DNA from: Mycolicibacterium baixiangningiae
GTDB taxonomy: Bacteria > Actinomycetota > Actinomycetes > Mycobacteriales > Mycobacteriaceae
Length of the DNA stretch: 64,000 nt
Direction: 5' to 3'
Assembly (NCBI RefSeq): GCF_016313185.1
Contig: NZ_CP066218.1
Coordinates: forward strand, 3,782,001-3,846,000
The notes beneath the pieces are model-generated. The model was not told the DNA's origin and made no database searches. It saw only the letters and a program-made list of their open reading frames with translations. The translations under genes and the position numbers were made by a program. Positions within the stretch are counted from its first letter, which is position 1. Each line of letters starts with the position of its first letter. Shown one piece after another: positions 44,937-53,524 of this stretch.

Positions 44937-45761
44937 ATGAGCGCCAGACCCGGCTACGGCAACGTGCACGGCGCCGTCAACAAAGCCACCGACAACAACG
45001 CCTTCGAGTACGCGGCGCGCGCCGGGTTCGCCGCAAGCGGTGTCCTTCACCTGCTGGTCGGCTACATCATCCTGCGGATCGCCCTGGGCAGCGGCGGTAA
45101 CGCCGATCAGTCGGGGGCGCTGGCGGCGCTGGCGGGCCAGACCGGCGGCAAGATCGTGCTGTGGGTCGCCACCATCGGCCTCTTCGCGCTGGGGCTCTGG
45201 CGGCTCGCGGAGGCGTTCGTCGGTTCCAAGCCCGGTGAGCGCTCCAGCGGGGAGGACAACCCCGCCTGGAAGCGCGCCAAATCGGTGGGCCTCGCGATCG
45301 CCAACTTCGCCATCGCGTTCTCGGCGATGCAGTTCGCCACCGGCGGCGGACAGTCCAGCGGCCAGCAGAACTCCGGCATCTCGGCCCAGCTCATGCAGTC
45401 AGGCTGGGGGAAGCTGCTCTTGATACTGATCGGCCTCGGCGTCATCGGCGTCGGCGGCTACCACGTGTACAAGGGGGCCACGAAGAAGTTCTTCAAGGAT
45501 CTGCGGGTGTCGAGCGGAACGGGGATCACCGCGGTCGGCGTCGCCGGCTACGTCGCGAAGGGCCTCGTCCTCGCCGGCGCAGGCATCCTGGTCATCGTCG
45601 CAACCCTGCAGGCCGATCCGGCCAAGGCTTCCGGTCTCGACGCCGCGGTCAAGACCCTGGGTCAGGCTCCGTTCGGGAAGTTCCTCCTGATTGTCGCCGC
45701 GATCGGCATCGCCGCCTTCGGTGCGTACAGCTTCGTGCGCAGCCGCTACGGCCGCATGTAG
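44937..45761 (+). CDS. DUF1206 integral membrane protein
   Basis: The 274-residue protein has six membrane helices in three repeated pairs: YAARAGFAASGVLHLLVGYI, KIVLWVATIGLFALGLWRLA, VGLAIANFAIAFSAMQF, KLLLILIGLGVIGVGGYHVY, GVAGYVAKGLVLAGAGILVI and KFLLIVAAIGIAAFGAYSFV. The A/GxxxxG repeat is the DUF1206 signature; function unknown. It begins 50 bases after a run with GGAGG (AGGAGGTTTTTCACACATG), a good ribosome site, and ends before a strong hairpin. Confidence 0.9.
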   Translation: MSARPGYGNVHGAVNKATDNNAFEYAARAGFAASGVLHLLVGYIILRIALGSGGNADQSGALAALAGQTGGKIVLWVATIGLFALGLWRLAEAFVGSKPGERSSGEDNPAWKRAKSVGLAIANFAIAFSAMQFATGGGQSSGQQNSGISAQLMQSGWGKLLLILIGLGVIGVGGYHVYKGATKKFFKDLRVSSGTGITAVGVAGYVAKGLVLAGAGILVIVATLQADPAKASGLDAAVKTLGQAPFGKFLLIVAAIGIAAFGAYSFVRSRYGRM

Positions 45762-45777
45762 CCACCCTGGAGACGAG

Positions 45778-45808
45778 ACCGCCGCCGCAGCGTCGCTGCG
45801 GCGGCGGT
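45778..45808. terminator. GC hairpin between convergent genes
   Basis: ACCGCCGCCGCAGCG and its exact reverse complement flank a single T (15+1+15 bases). It lies 17 bases after the DUF1206 stop and 14 before the stop of the convergent hemophore gene, so it can terminate both transcripts. There is no U-run, as is usual in actinobacteria. Confidence 0.8.
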
Positions 45809-45821
45809 ATCGCGTCAGGAC

Positions 45822-46220
45822 TTATTCGGCGAGCGCGTCGAACAGCATCGCCAACTGGCCGGGCTGCACGGTGACCCCGCACTGGTTGCGCTGATCGATC
45901 AGCGGCCGTGCGATGTTGCGCAGGTCGAGGAACTCGTTCGGGTTCGCGGTGAAGTACGCCCGAACCGTGGCCTCCCCGTCACCGGCCGGCTGCGATGCCG
46001 CCCGGGTCAGGGCGTCGTTGGCGCCCGGATGGGTGCTGAGGTAACCGCCAGCGGCGCTGAGCACGCCGCCCGCCGTCGTGGCGAAGCCGCTGGCATTGCA
46101 CGCCGCCGGCTGGGCGGCCGCCGTCGGCAACGCGATGGCGGCGGCAGCGACACCGCCGAGAGCGCAGGCGGCAAATGCGCCGGCGATGCCGCGGCGCGCA
46201 GTCTGTGAGGACATGGTCAT
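45822..46220 (-). CDS. Secreted hemophore-related (heme-binding) protein
   Basis: 132 residues. A signal peptide (RRGIAGAFAACALGGVAAAA, then IALPTAAAQPA) is followed by a small helical domain with one Cys near each end (PAACNASGF and RNQCGVTVQP), the disulphide pattern of mycobacterial hemophore proteins. FLDLRNIARPLIDQRNQCG is the family's C-terminal segment. Members bind haem outside the cell. Ribosome site GAGGAAGA precedes the ATG. It is divergent from the iron transporter genes, which supports a haem/iron role. Confidence 0.8.
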   Translation of the reverse strand: MTMSSQTARRGIAGAFAACALGGVAAAAIALPTAAAQPAACNASGFATTAGGVLSAAGGYLSTHPGANDALTRAASQPAGDGEATVRAYFTANPNEFLDLRNIARPLIDQRNQCGVTVQPGQLAMLFDALAE

Positions 46221-46604
46221 GTCTCGTCTTCCTCGTCTGTATTAGGGAACGGTCGCGTTCCACGGCGACCACGAGCCAACGTACCCGCCGAAACCGACGT
46301 CGATCCGGGGCGAAAAACGCCCTGGTCAGATTGCGAAAAGCGTTACAGATCGCGGCGTGACGTCGGCCTCAATCCGCGCCGATTTCCTGAGCCTTCGTTA
46401 AGGGTGAGCCGCTGCGGTTAAGAACCGAGAAGGCCCTCTCAAGAAGTTGTGACCGCACTGTGACAGCTACCAAGCGCCGATTTCCGCTCCGGGGAACCCA
46501 CGGCATCAGACTGCGCCAAGCACGGTCGGCCGCGGGCGAGCGAAGGGTATCTTCACTTAGGTCAGCCTCAGGTGATGGCGCCGGTGGCGGAAAGGACGTC
46601 CCGG
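46221..46604. other. 384-base intergenic region between hemophore and iron transporter genes
   Basis: No coding frame of merit. The left 80 bases should hold the hemophore promoter (minus). The right 60 hold a -10-like TATCTT (46548-46553) and an IdeR-like box. The middle (about 46300-46540) is A/T-richer than the rest, with several GTTAAG and TTGTGACC stretches but no repeat or RNA structure that could be named. Confidence 0.6.
46557..46575. promoter_or_regulatory. IdeR/DtxR-like iron box
   Basis: TTAGGTCAGCCTCAGGTGA agrees with the IdeR consensus (TTAGGTTAGGCTAACCTAA) at 13 of 19 positions, with a full left half TTAGGT. It covers the expected transcription start downstream of TATCTT, 30 bases before the binding-protein ATG. 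Iron-bound IdeR would repress the four-gene unit. Confidence 0.6.
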
Positions 46605-47621
46605 ATGCGACCTCGCTGGAGCCGGATCGCTGGAGCCATATCAGTCGTCGCGGTGGCGGTCGGCCTGACCGCCTGCTCGAGTTCCGGCGACTCCGACGAG
46701 CTGCTGATCTACAACGCACAGCACGAGTCGCTCACCAAGGAATGGATCGACGCCTTCACCAAGGAGACCGGCATCAAGGTCTCCTACCGCCAAGGCGGCG
46801 ACACCGAACTGGGCAACCAGCTGGTCGCCGAGGGTGACGCCTCTCCCGCCGACGTCTTCCTCACCGAGAACTCCCCCGCCATGGCCGCCGTCGAGCGCGC
46901 CGGGCTGTTCGCCGATCTCGCCCCGGACACGATCCAACAGGTTCCGGCGCAGTACCGTCCGGCCACCGGCAAGTGGACCGGCGTCGCCGCACGCTCAACG
47001 GTGTTCGTGTACAACAGGGCTCGCCTGCAGCCCGACCAGCTGCCCACGTCTCTGGTGGACCTGCAGCGGCCGGAATGGAAGGGACGCTGGGGCGCACCGC
47101 CGGCGAAGGCGGACTTCCAGGCGATCGTCGCGGCGCTGCTGCAGCTGAATGGCGAGCCCGCGACGGCGGAGTGGCTGGCCGGGATGAAGGCCAACGCGGT
47201 CATCTACAACGACAACATCGCAACCCTCAAGGCCGTCAACGCCGGAGAGGTCGACGGCGGCGTGATCTACCACTACTACTGGTTCCGCGATCAGTCGAAG
47301 ACCAAGGAGATCAGCGGCAACACGGCCCTTCACTACTTCAAGAACCAAGACCCCGGCGCGTTCGTCAGCCTCTCCGGCGGCGGCGTGCTCGAGTCCGCCG
47401 ACAAGAAGGACCAGGCGCAGCAGTTCATCGCGTTCATCACCGGCAAGGCCGGTCAGGAGGTGCTCGAGAAGGGCACGTCGTTCGAGTACCCGGTGGCCAG
47501 CGGCGTGCCGGCGAATCCGGCTCTGCCCCCATTGGATTCGCTGCAGGCGCCGGCAGTCGACCCCTCGACCCTGGACGCCCAGAAGGTGACCGACCTGATG
47601 ACGAAGGCTGGCTTGTTGTAG
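46605..47621 (+). CDS. Iron(III) ABC transporter substrate-binding lipoprotein (FbpA/FutA type)
   Basis: 338 residues from ATG 46605 (ribosome site GGAAAGGA). Signal peptide with lipobox GLTACSSSGD, then the ferric-binding fold: LLIYNAQHESLTKEWIDAFT, KVSYRQGGDTELGNQLVAEG, DVFLTENSPAMAAVERAGLF and the Tyr-rich iron site VIYHYYWFRDQ. The two adjacent Tyr match the metal ligands of FbpA. It delivers Fe3+, possibly chelated, to the permease. The next gene starts immediately after its stop codon. Confidence 0.93.
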   Translation: MRPRWSRIAGAISVVAVAVGLTACSSSGDSDELLIYNAQHESLTKEWIDAFTKETGIKVSYRQGGDTELGNQLVAEGDASPADVFLTENSPAMAAVERAGLFADLAPDTIQQVPAQYRPATGKWTGVAARSTVFVYNRARLQPDQLPTSLVDLQRPEWKGRWGAPPAKADFQAIVAALLQLNGEPATAEWLAGMKANAVIYNDNIATLKAVNAGEVDGGVIYHYYWFRDQSKTKEISGNTALHYFKNQDPGAFVSLSGGGVLESADKKDQAQQFIAFITGKAGQEVLEKGTSFEYPVASGVPANPALPPLDSLQAPAVDPSTLDAQKVTDLMTKAGLL

Positions 47622-49202
47622 GTGGTCGCGACCGCTCCCCCCGTCACTGCGCCCGTCGCGCCGACCAGCCGGTCGGAGCCGACAGCGCGGCCCGGGCCGC
47701 TGGTCGCGGCGACGGTGATGATCCTCGTCGCCGCAACGCTGATCCCGCTGGGATATGTGGCCTGGGGCGCGATCTCGATCGGCGGGCACCGGGCGTACGA
47801 GCTGGTGGTGCGGCCGCGCGTCGGTGAACTGCTGATCAACACCGTGGCCCTGGTCGCGGTCACCGTCCCGTTGTGCGTGGTGCTCGGGGTCGGTGTGGCG
47901 TGGCTGGTCGAACGCACCGATCTGCCCGGCCGGGCGTTCTGGCGTCCGGTGTTCGTCGCACCGCTTGCGGTCCCTGCCTTCGTCAACAGCTACGCCTGGG
48001 TCGGGATCATCCCGTCGCTGCACGGGTTGTGGGCGGGGGTGCTGGTCACCACGCTGTCCTACTTCCCGTTCGTGTACCTGCCCGCCGCCGCAACGCTGCG
48101 CCGCCTCGACCCCGCTGTCGAGGAGTCGGCGCGCGCACTGGGATCCGATTCCATCGGCGTGTTCTTCCGGGTGGTACTGCCGCAGCTGCGGTTGGCGATC
48201 CTCGGCGGTGGACTGCTCATCGCGGTGCATCTGCTCGCGGAGTTCGGTGCGTTCGCGATGGTGCGGTTCGACACCTTCACCGTCGCGATCTTCCAGCAGT
48301 TCCAGGTCACGTTCGACGGGGCGGCGGGCAGTATGCTCGCCGGCGTCCTGGTGCTGCTGTGCTTGATGCTGCTCGTCGCCGAGGCCGGGGCGCGCGGCCA
48401 TGTGCGATACGCCCGGATCGGCTCCGGTGCACCACGCGCCTCCACTCCGATACATCTGGGCCACAACGCTGTACCCGCGCAGGCCGCGCTCGCCGGTCTG
48501 GCGGTGCTCGCTCTCGGCGTGCCGGTGTGGACGATCCTGCGCTGGTTGTGGATCGGTGGCGCGCAGGTGTGGAATCTCGCCGATATCGGCGCGGCACTCG
48601 GCCAGACCGTCGCGCTGGCCGCGACGGCAGCCGCACTCACGACAGTGCTCGCCTTCCCCGTTGCCTGGGTTGCGGTGCGCTCCAGCGGATTCCTGGCCCG
48701 CGCGGTGGAAGGCGCCAATTACATCACCAGTTCGCTGCCCGGGATCGTCACCGCGCTCGCGCTGGTCACCGTGACCATCCACCTCGCCCGTCCCCTCTAT
48801 CAGAGCGTGGCGCTGATCGTCTTCGCCTACGTGTTGCTGTTCATGCCGCGCGCCCTGGTGAACGTGCGCGCCGGGCTCGCCCAGGTCCCACCCAGCCTCG
48901 AGGAGGCGTCCCGGTCCCTTGGCCGCTCGCCGACCGCGACGTTCCTGCGCGTCACACTGCGCCTGACCGCACCCGCGGCCGCGGCCGGCGCATCGATGGT
49001 GTTCGTCGCCGTGGCCACCGAACTGACCGCGACGCTGCTGCTCGCCCCCACCGGCACCCGGACGCTGTCGATGCTGTTCTGGTCCTACGCCGGCGAACTC
49101 GACTACGCGGCCGCCGCACCGTACGCCCTGATGCTGGTTCTACTCGCCTTCCCGGTGACCCTGGTCCTGCTCAAACAGTCGACGAAGGTGGCCGCCCGGT
49201 GA
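47622..49202 (+). CDS. Iron(III) ABC transporter permease (FbpB type)
   Basis: The 526-residue protein has 12 membrane helices in two repeats, each with the EAA loop that docks the ATPase: EESARALGSDSIGVFFRVVL and EEASRSLGRSPTATFLRVTL. VERTDLPGRAFWRPVFVAPL and SYFPFVYLPAAATLRRLDPA are typical of the ferric-uptake group. GTG 47622 follows the previous TAG without any gap, and the end overlaps fbpC by four bases (GTGA). Confidence 0.93.
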   Translation: MVATAPPVTAPVAPTSRSEPTARPGPLVAATVMILVAATLIPLGYVAWGAISIGGHRAYELVVRPRVGELLINTVALVAVTVPLCVVLGVGVAWLVERTDLPGRAFWRPVFVAPLAVPAFVNSYAWVGIIPSLHGLWAGVLVTTLSYFPFVYLPAAATLRRLDPAVEESARALGSDSIGVFFRVVLPQLRLAILGGGLLIAVHLLAEFGAFAMVRFDTFTVAIFQQFQVTFDGAAGSMLAGVLVLLCLMLLVAEAGARGHVRYARIGSGAPRASTPIHLGHNAVPAQAALAGLAVLALGVPVWTILRWLWIGGAQVWNLADIGAALGQTVALAATAAALTTVLAFPVAWVAVRSSGFLARAVEGANYITSSLPGIVTALALVTVTIHLARPLYQSVALIVFAYVLLFMPRALVNVRAGLAQVPPSLEEASRSLGRSPTATFLRVTLRLTAPAAAAGASMVFVAVATELTATLLLAPTGTRTLSMLFWSYAGELDYAAAAPYALMLVLLAFPVTLVLLKQSTKVAAR

Positions 49203-50239
49203 TTCTCGAAACCCGCGGGCTCGCAAAGTCGTTCCATGGCGCCACAGTGCTCGACCACATCGACCTCGACCTGGCGCCGGGCACCCTCACCGCGATCGTC
49301 GGATCCTCCGGGTGCGGTAAGACCACCCTGCTGCGGCTCATCGCCGGCTTCGAAAACCCTGACGCGGGAACGATCGCCATCGCCGGGCGTGAGGTGGCGA
49401 GCGCGTCCGCCGCGGTGCCGCCCCACCGTCGCAGCGTCGGCTACGTCGCGCAGGACGGTGCACTGTTCCCCCATCTGACCGTCGGGCAGAACATCGCCTA
49501 CGGCCTGCCCGGCGCGGCCCGCAGCGCCGCGGTGCGTGCCCGGGTGTCCGAACTCCTCGAAACCGTCGCGCTGGACGGCGATTACGCGTCTCGCCGCCCG
49601 CACCAGCTCTCGGGTGGGCAGCAACAGCGTGTCGCGCTGGCCCGCGCGTTGGCCCGAGAACCCGACCTCATGCTGCTCGACGAACCGTTCAGCGCGCTGG
49701 ACACCGGGCTGCGGGCTGCCACGCGAAAGGCCGTCGCCGGGCTTCTCGCCCAAGCCGGTGTGACCACGCTGCTGGTGACCCACGACCAGGAGGAGGCGCT
49801 GTCGATCGCCGATCAGGTGGCGGTCATGCGCGACGGCCGCTTCACCCAGGTGGGCACGCCCGAGCAGGTGTACCGGCGGCCGGCGGACCGGTTCACCGCG
49901 GAATTCCTCGGCGACTGCATCGCCCTGCCGTGCACCGTGACGGCCGGCGTCGCGGACACCGCTCTGGGGCGCATCCGGGTCGCGGCAGCCGCAGACGGTC
50001 CCGCCACACTCCTGCTCCGGCCGGAACAGCTCGTGGCGACCGTCGTCTCCGACAGCGAGCAACTCGACGGCGTCGGGACCGTCGTCGCCACCGAATTCCT
50101 CGGCCACGACGTGCTTTTGACGATCGAGCCCGCCGCCGGTTCCGATCCGATCATCGTGCGGCAGCACAGCCTCGACCCACCGCCGGTCGACGCCAAGGTG
50201 CGCATCCAGGTGGTCGGTAGCGGAGTGGTTCTGCCATGA
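49199..50239 (+). CDS. Iron(III) ABC transporter ATP-binding protein (FbpC type)
   Basis: 346 residues from GTG 49199. Walker A VGSSGCGKTTLLRLIAG, Q-loop GYVAQDGALFPHLTVGQN, signature LSGGQQQRVALARALAR, Walker B LMLLDEPFSALD, H-loop LVTHDQEEALSIADQV, then a C-terminal regulatory TOBE-like domain (GVGTVVATEFLGHDVLLTIE). It powers the permease. The stop overlaps the start of the adenylation-carrier-acyltransferase gene (ATGA), so the two are probably translated together. The frame extends to 47873 but that part is a shadow of fbpB. Confidence 0.95.
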   Translation: MILETRGLAKSFHGATVLDHIDLDLAPGTLTAIVGSSGCGKTTLLRLIAGFENPDAGTIAIAGREVASASAAVPPHRRSVGYVAQDGALFPHLTVGQNIAYGLPGAARSAAVRARVSELLETVALDGDYASRRPHQLSGGQQQRVALARALAREPDLMLLDEPFSALDTGLRAATRKAVAGLLAQAGVTTLLVTHDQEEALSIADQVAVMRDGRFTQVGTPEQVYRRPADRFTAEFLGDCIALPCTVTAGVADTALGRIRVAAAADGPATLLLRPEQLVATVVSDSEQLDGVGTVVATEFLGHDVLLTIEPAAGSDPIIVRQHSLDPPPVDAKVRIQVVGSGVVLP

Positions 50240-52740
50240 GGGATCTGCTTGAACATCTTCGCGGGCACGGCGACCGGGTCGCGGTGCTGACCGACACGCA
50301 GCAGATGTCCTACGGCGGCCTCGCCGACCGGGTGTCGGAGGCCGCCGACCGGCTCGGGGACACCCGTCGCCTGGTGATGCTCGAAACCCGCAACGACATC
50401 CCCACTCTGGTGCACTATCTGGCCGCGCTCGCCAGCGGTCACGTGGTGCTGCCGGTCCCGGCCGGACGTGACCACAGCGAGTTGCTGGCCACTTACGACC
50501 CCGATGTCGTGATCGACGCCGCCGGGATGTGTCACCGGCGTCCCGGCAGCGCCCACACCCTGCACGAGAACCTGACGCTGTTGCTCTCCACATCCGGCAG
50601 CACCGGTTCACCGAAGTCGGTCCGGCTGTCGCGGCGGAACCTGCTCAGCAACGCCACCGCGATCGCCGACTATCTCGACATCCGCGAAAACGACCGCGCC
50701 GCAACTACTCTGCCGATGTCCTACTGCTACGGGCTCTCGGTCATCCACAGCCATCTGCTTCGCGGTGCGGCGCTGATCCTCAGCGAGGACTCCGTGGTCG
50801 ACGACGAATTCTGGACGCTGTTCCGCCACCACGGCGGCACCACCTTCGCCGGTGTGCCCTACACGTTCGACCTCCTCGACCGCGTCGGCTTCGACACCAT
50901 GGATCTGCCGGACCTGCGCTACCTCACCCAGGCCGGCGGCCGGCTGGCACCCGAGCGGGTGCGGCGCTACGCCGAACTGGGCGCGGCGCGCGGCTGGCAG
51001 CTGTTCGTGATGTACGGCGCCACCGAGGCCACCGCCCGCATGGCCTACCTGCCACCCGAACTCGCCGCCGAGCATCCGGGCTGCATCGGGCGGCCCATCC
51101 CGGGTGGGTCGTTCACGATCGAACCGCTCGACGGCTGGCCGGCCGACGATACCGCGGGCGAACTCGTCTACCGCGGCCCCAACGTGATGATGGGATACGC
51201 GCACGGATCCGCCGACCTCGCCCGTGGTGACGAGGTCGATGCGTTGCACACCGGTGACATCGCGCGGCGCCGGCCGGACGGGCTCTACGAGGTGATCGGC
51301 CGCAGCAGCCGGTTCGTCAAGATGTACGGCCTGCGCATCGATCTGCAACGCGTCGAGACGGCGCTGCGCGATCGTGGGGTGACCGCGTTGTGCACAGACC
51401 TCGACGAGCGTCTGGTCGTCGCAGCGACCGCGCCTCGCGACCGCGACGAGGTGGCGCGCCTGGCCGCCGACACCGCGGGTATCCCGTCGACTGCCGTACA
51501 CGCCGTGGTGGTGTCCGAGCTGCCGGTGCTGCCGACGGGCAAACCGGACTACCCCGCGGTGCGTGCCTTGGTCGATGCACTCGACGACACCGCGCTCGAC
51601 GACACCGCGCCGCAGGCCTCGGACCTCGCGACGGTGGTCGCCGACGTCCTGCACATCGACAGGAATCAGGTCGATCCGGACGCCAGCTTCATCGACCTGG
51701 GCGGCAACTCGCTGACGTATGTGGCGATGTCGGTCCGCCTCGAGCGCGCCCTGGGCCGGCTGCCCGCCGACTGGCAGCGCCTTCCACTGCGCGAGCTGCA
51801 GCGCCGAGCGGTCCCCCGGCGGCGCTGGACCGCCACGCTGGAGACCAGCGTCGCGCTGCGCGCCATCGCGATCGTGCTGATCGTCGGTTCGCACGCCACG
51901 CTGTTCGAGATGTGGGGCGGTGCGCACGTGCTGCTGGGAATCGCCGGCTACAACTTCGGCCGGTTCTGCCTGACGCCCGCCCCCCGCGGGCACCGGGTAC
52001 GCCACCTGCGCACGACGATCGCCTGGATCGCGATTCCCTCGATCGTGTGGGTGGCGGTCGCGCTGGTGATGACCGACGACTACCACCTCTCGAATCTGTT
52101 GCTGGCGAACAAGATTCTCGGTCCGCACGACAGTATGACGGCCGGGCGGTTGTGGTTTGTCGAGGTCCTGGTCTGGATTCTGGTGGCGCTGGCCGCCCTG
52201 TGCCTGCTGCCCGCCGCGGATCGCGCCGAGCGGCGGTGGCCGTTCGCGTTCGCCGCGACGTTCCTCGCGGTCGGCTTGGCGCTGCGCTACGACGTTCTCG
52301 GGCTGAACCTCGGCCGGGAGGCCTGGTTCACGATGCTGGCCTTCTGGTTCTTCGCGGCCGGTTGGGCGGCGGCGAAGGCGACCACCGCGTGGCAACGTGT
52401 CGCGGTCACGGTCGCGCTCGTGGTGGGCCTCTACGGCTACTTCGGCAACACCCACCGCGAATTGCTGGTGTTGACGGGCTTCGTGCTGCTGATCTGGCTA
52501 CCCGCCATACGCTGTCCGGCCGGTCTCACGGTGGCGGCCGGCGTGGTCGCCGAGGCGTCGCTGTACACCTACCTCACGCACTTCCAGGTCTATGCGCTCT
52601 TCGAGGGCCACCCCGCGCTCGGCGCCGCCGGGTCGATCGTGGTCGGCGTGCTGCTCACCCAGGCGGTCACGCTGGTGCGCCGGCGGATGCGCGAGCGCCG
52701 GCCGACCCTCAGCGCTCCCGCGGTTCCCGCTCGGCGATGA
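50236..52740 (+). CDS. Fused adenylation - carrier - membrane acyltransferase protein
   Basis: The 834-residue protein has three parts. Residues 1-445 are an AMP-forming adenylation domain: STSGSTGSPKSVRLSRRNLL (about 118-137), MYGATEATARMAYL, LHTGDIARRRPDGLYEVIGR and the catalytic Lys K436 (LPTGKPDYPAV). Residues 455-525 are a carrier domain with the phosphopantetheine Ser S492 (DLGGNSLTYVAMSV). Residues 535-820 form an acyltransferase-3-like membrane domain with about ten helices, opening VALRAIAIVLIVGSHATLFE with a likely catalytic His. The chain would activate an amino or carboxylic acid, hold it as a thioester and transfer it to an acceptor at the membrane, as the separate DltA, DltC and DltB do. 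Coupled to an iron transporter by ATGA; substrate unknown. Confidence 0.88.
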   Translation: MRDLLEHLRGHGDRVAVLTDTQQMSYGGLADRVSEAADRLGDTRRLVMLETRNDIPTLVHYLAALASGHVVLPVPAGRDHSELLATYDPDVVIDAAGMCHRRPGSAHTLHENLTLLLSTSGSTGSPKSVRLSRRNLLSNATAIADYLDIRENDRAATTLPMSYCYGLSVIHSHLLRGAALILSEDSVVDDEFWTLFRHHGGTTFAGVPYTFDLLDRVGFDTMDLPDLRYLTQAGGRLAPERVRRYAELGAARGWQLFVMYGATEATARMAYLPPELAAEHPGCIGRPIPGGSFTIEPLDGWPADDTAGELVYRGPNVMMGYAHGSADLARGDEVDALHTGDIARRRPDGLYEVIGRSSRFVKMYGLRIDLQRVETALRDRGVTALCTDLDERLVVAATAPRDRDEVARLAADTAGIPSTAVHAVVVSELPVLPTGKPDYPAVRALVDALDDTALDDTAPQASDLATVVADVLHIDRNQVDPDASFIDLGGNSLTYVAMSVRLERALGRLPADWQRLPLRELQRRAVPRRRWTATLETSVALRAIAIVLIVGSHATLFEMWGGAHVLLGIAGYNFGRFCLTPAPRGHRVRHLRTTIAWIAIPSIVWVAVALVMTDDYHLSNLLLANKILGPHDSMTAGRLWFVEVLVWILVALAALCLLPAADRAERRWPFAFAATFLAVGLALRYDVLGLNLGREAWFTMLAFWFFAAGWAAAKATTAWQRVAVTVALVVGLYGYFGNTHRELLVLTGFVLLIWLPAIRCPAGLTVAAGVVAEASLYTYLTHFQVYALFEGHPALGAAGSIVVGVLLTQAVTLVRRRMRERRPTLSAPAVPARR

Positions 52741-53524
52741 GCCCCTCCTGCACCAGGGTCGCCGCGATCACGCCGTCCGCGCGCACGAGGCTCGCGGTGA
52801 TCACCCCGCGGCCGCGCGCGGCGGCGGGCGAGGTGGACTCCAGCAGGTTCCATTCGTCGGCACGCACCGGCTGGTGAAACCACACCGCCGAATCGGTGGT
52901 GCCGCTGCGATGGGTCCGCGCTCTCATCGAGTGTTCGTGCACCTGCAGCGCGGGGTCGATCATGTAGAGGTCGGTGACGTACACCGCGACCAGGGTGTGC
53001 ACCAGGGGATCCTCGGGCAACGCCACCGTGGCACGCCACCACAGCCGGCGGACGAAATGTCCGTCGGAGCGGTCGTCGGTGACGCGGATGTCGAGTTCGT
53101 CGAGCGGCACCGACGGCGCGGGCCCCGGTGGGCCGGTCCGGTCGAGGGCGTCCGGGCCCGTCGCCGGCAGCCGGTGCCGGCCGTGTTCGGGACCCGCCAT
53201 CGGCGCCGCGAACGACACCGTCGCGGTGGTCAGCAACCGCCCGTCCTGGCGGGAATCCACCCGGCGCGCGGCCGTGGTGCGGCCGTCGGACACCGCGGTG
53301 ACGTCGTAGTCGACGGGGTCCCCCGCCTCGCCGCCCCGCAGGAACTGCAGATGCATATGGGTCGGGAGCCGGTCGGCGCCGACGGTGTGCGCGGCCGCGG
53401 CCAGGCTCTGCGCGGCGAACTGACCGCCGTACGCCCGTTTGCCCGCAGGGCCACTAGGGCGCCCGATCCACGTGTCCGCACTTTGCCCTGCCGCCACGCC
53501 GACGAGCTCGAGCAGTCGGCTCAC
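52709..53524 (-). CDS. Acyl-CoA thioesterase II (TesB family)
   Basis: 271 residues from a GTG overlapping the CoA-transferase stop (GTGA). Double-hotdog TesB features: RAYGGQFAAQSLAAAAHTVG, HMHLQFLRGGEAGDPVDYDV, DLYMIDPALQVHEHSMRART with an acidic active-site position, and HQPVRADEWNLLESTSPAAA followed by RGRGVI. It hydrolyses acyl-CoA at the end of the catabolic run. The 3-prime end overlaps the convergent fusion gene by 32 bases. Confidence 0.92.
   Translation of the reverse strand: MSRLLELVGVAAGQSADTWIGRPSGPAGKRAYGGQFAAQSLAAAAHTVGADRLPTHMHLQFLRGGEAGDPVDYDVTAVSDGRTTAARRVDSRQDGRLLTTATVSFAAPMAGPEHGRHRLPATGPDALDRTGPPGPAPSVPLDELDIRVTDDRSDGHFVRRLWWRATVALPEDPLVHTLVAVYVTDLYMIDPALQVHEHSMRARTHRSGTTDSAVWFHQPVRADEWNLLESTSPAAARGRGVITASLVRADGVIAATLVQEGLIAEREPRER

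Noticed and set aside
46995..48782. 595-codon minus-strand open frame
   Set aside because: Antisense to the iron-binding lipoprotein and permease genes; low-complexity His/Arg/Asp composition.
47873..49198. N-terminal extension of the iron ABC ATPase to 788 residues
   Set aside because: The extension overlaps the permease in another frame; the ATPase fold begins at the GTG at 49199, which overlaps the permease stop.
50608..52455. 615-codon minus-strand open frame
   Set aside because: Antisense to the adenylation-carrier-acyltransferase gene, whose motifs are well conserved in the plus frame.
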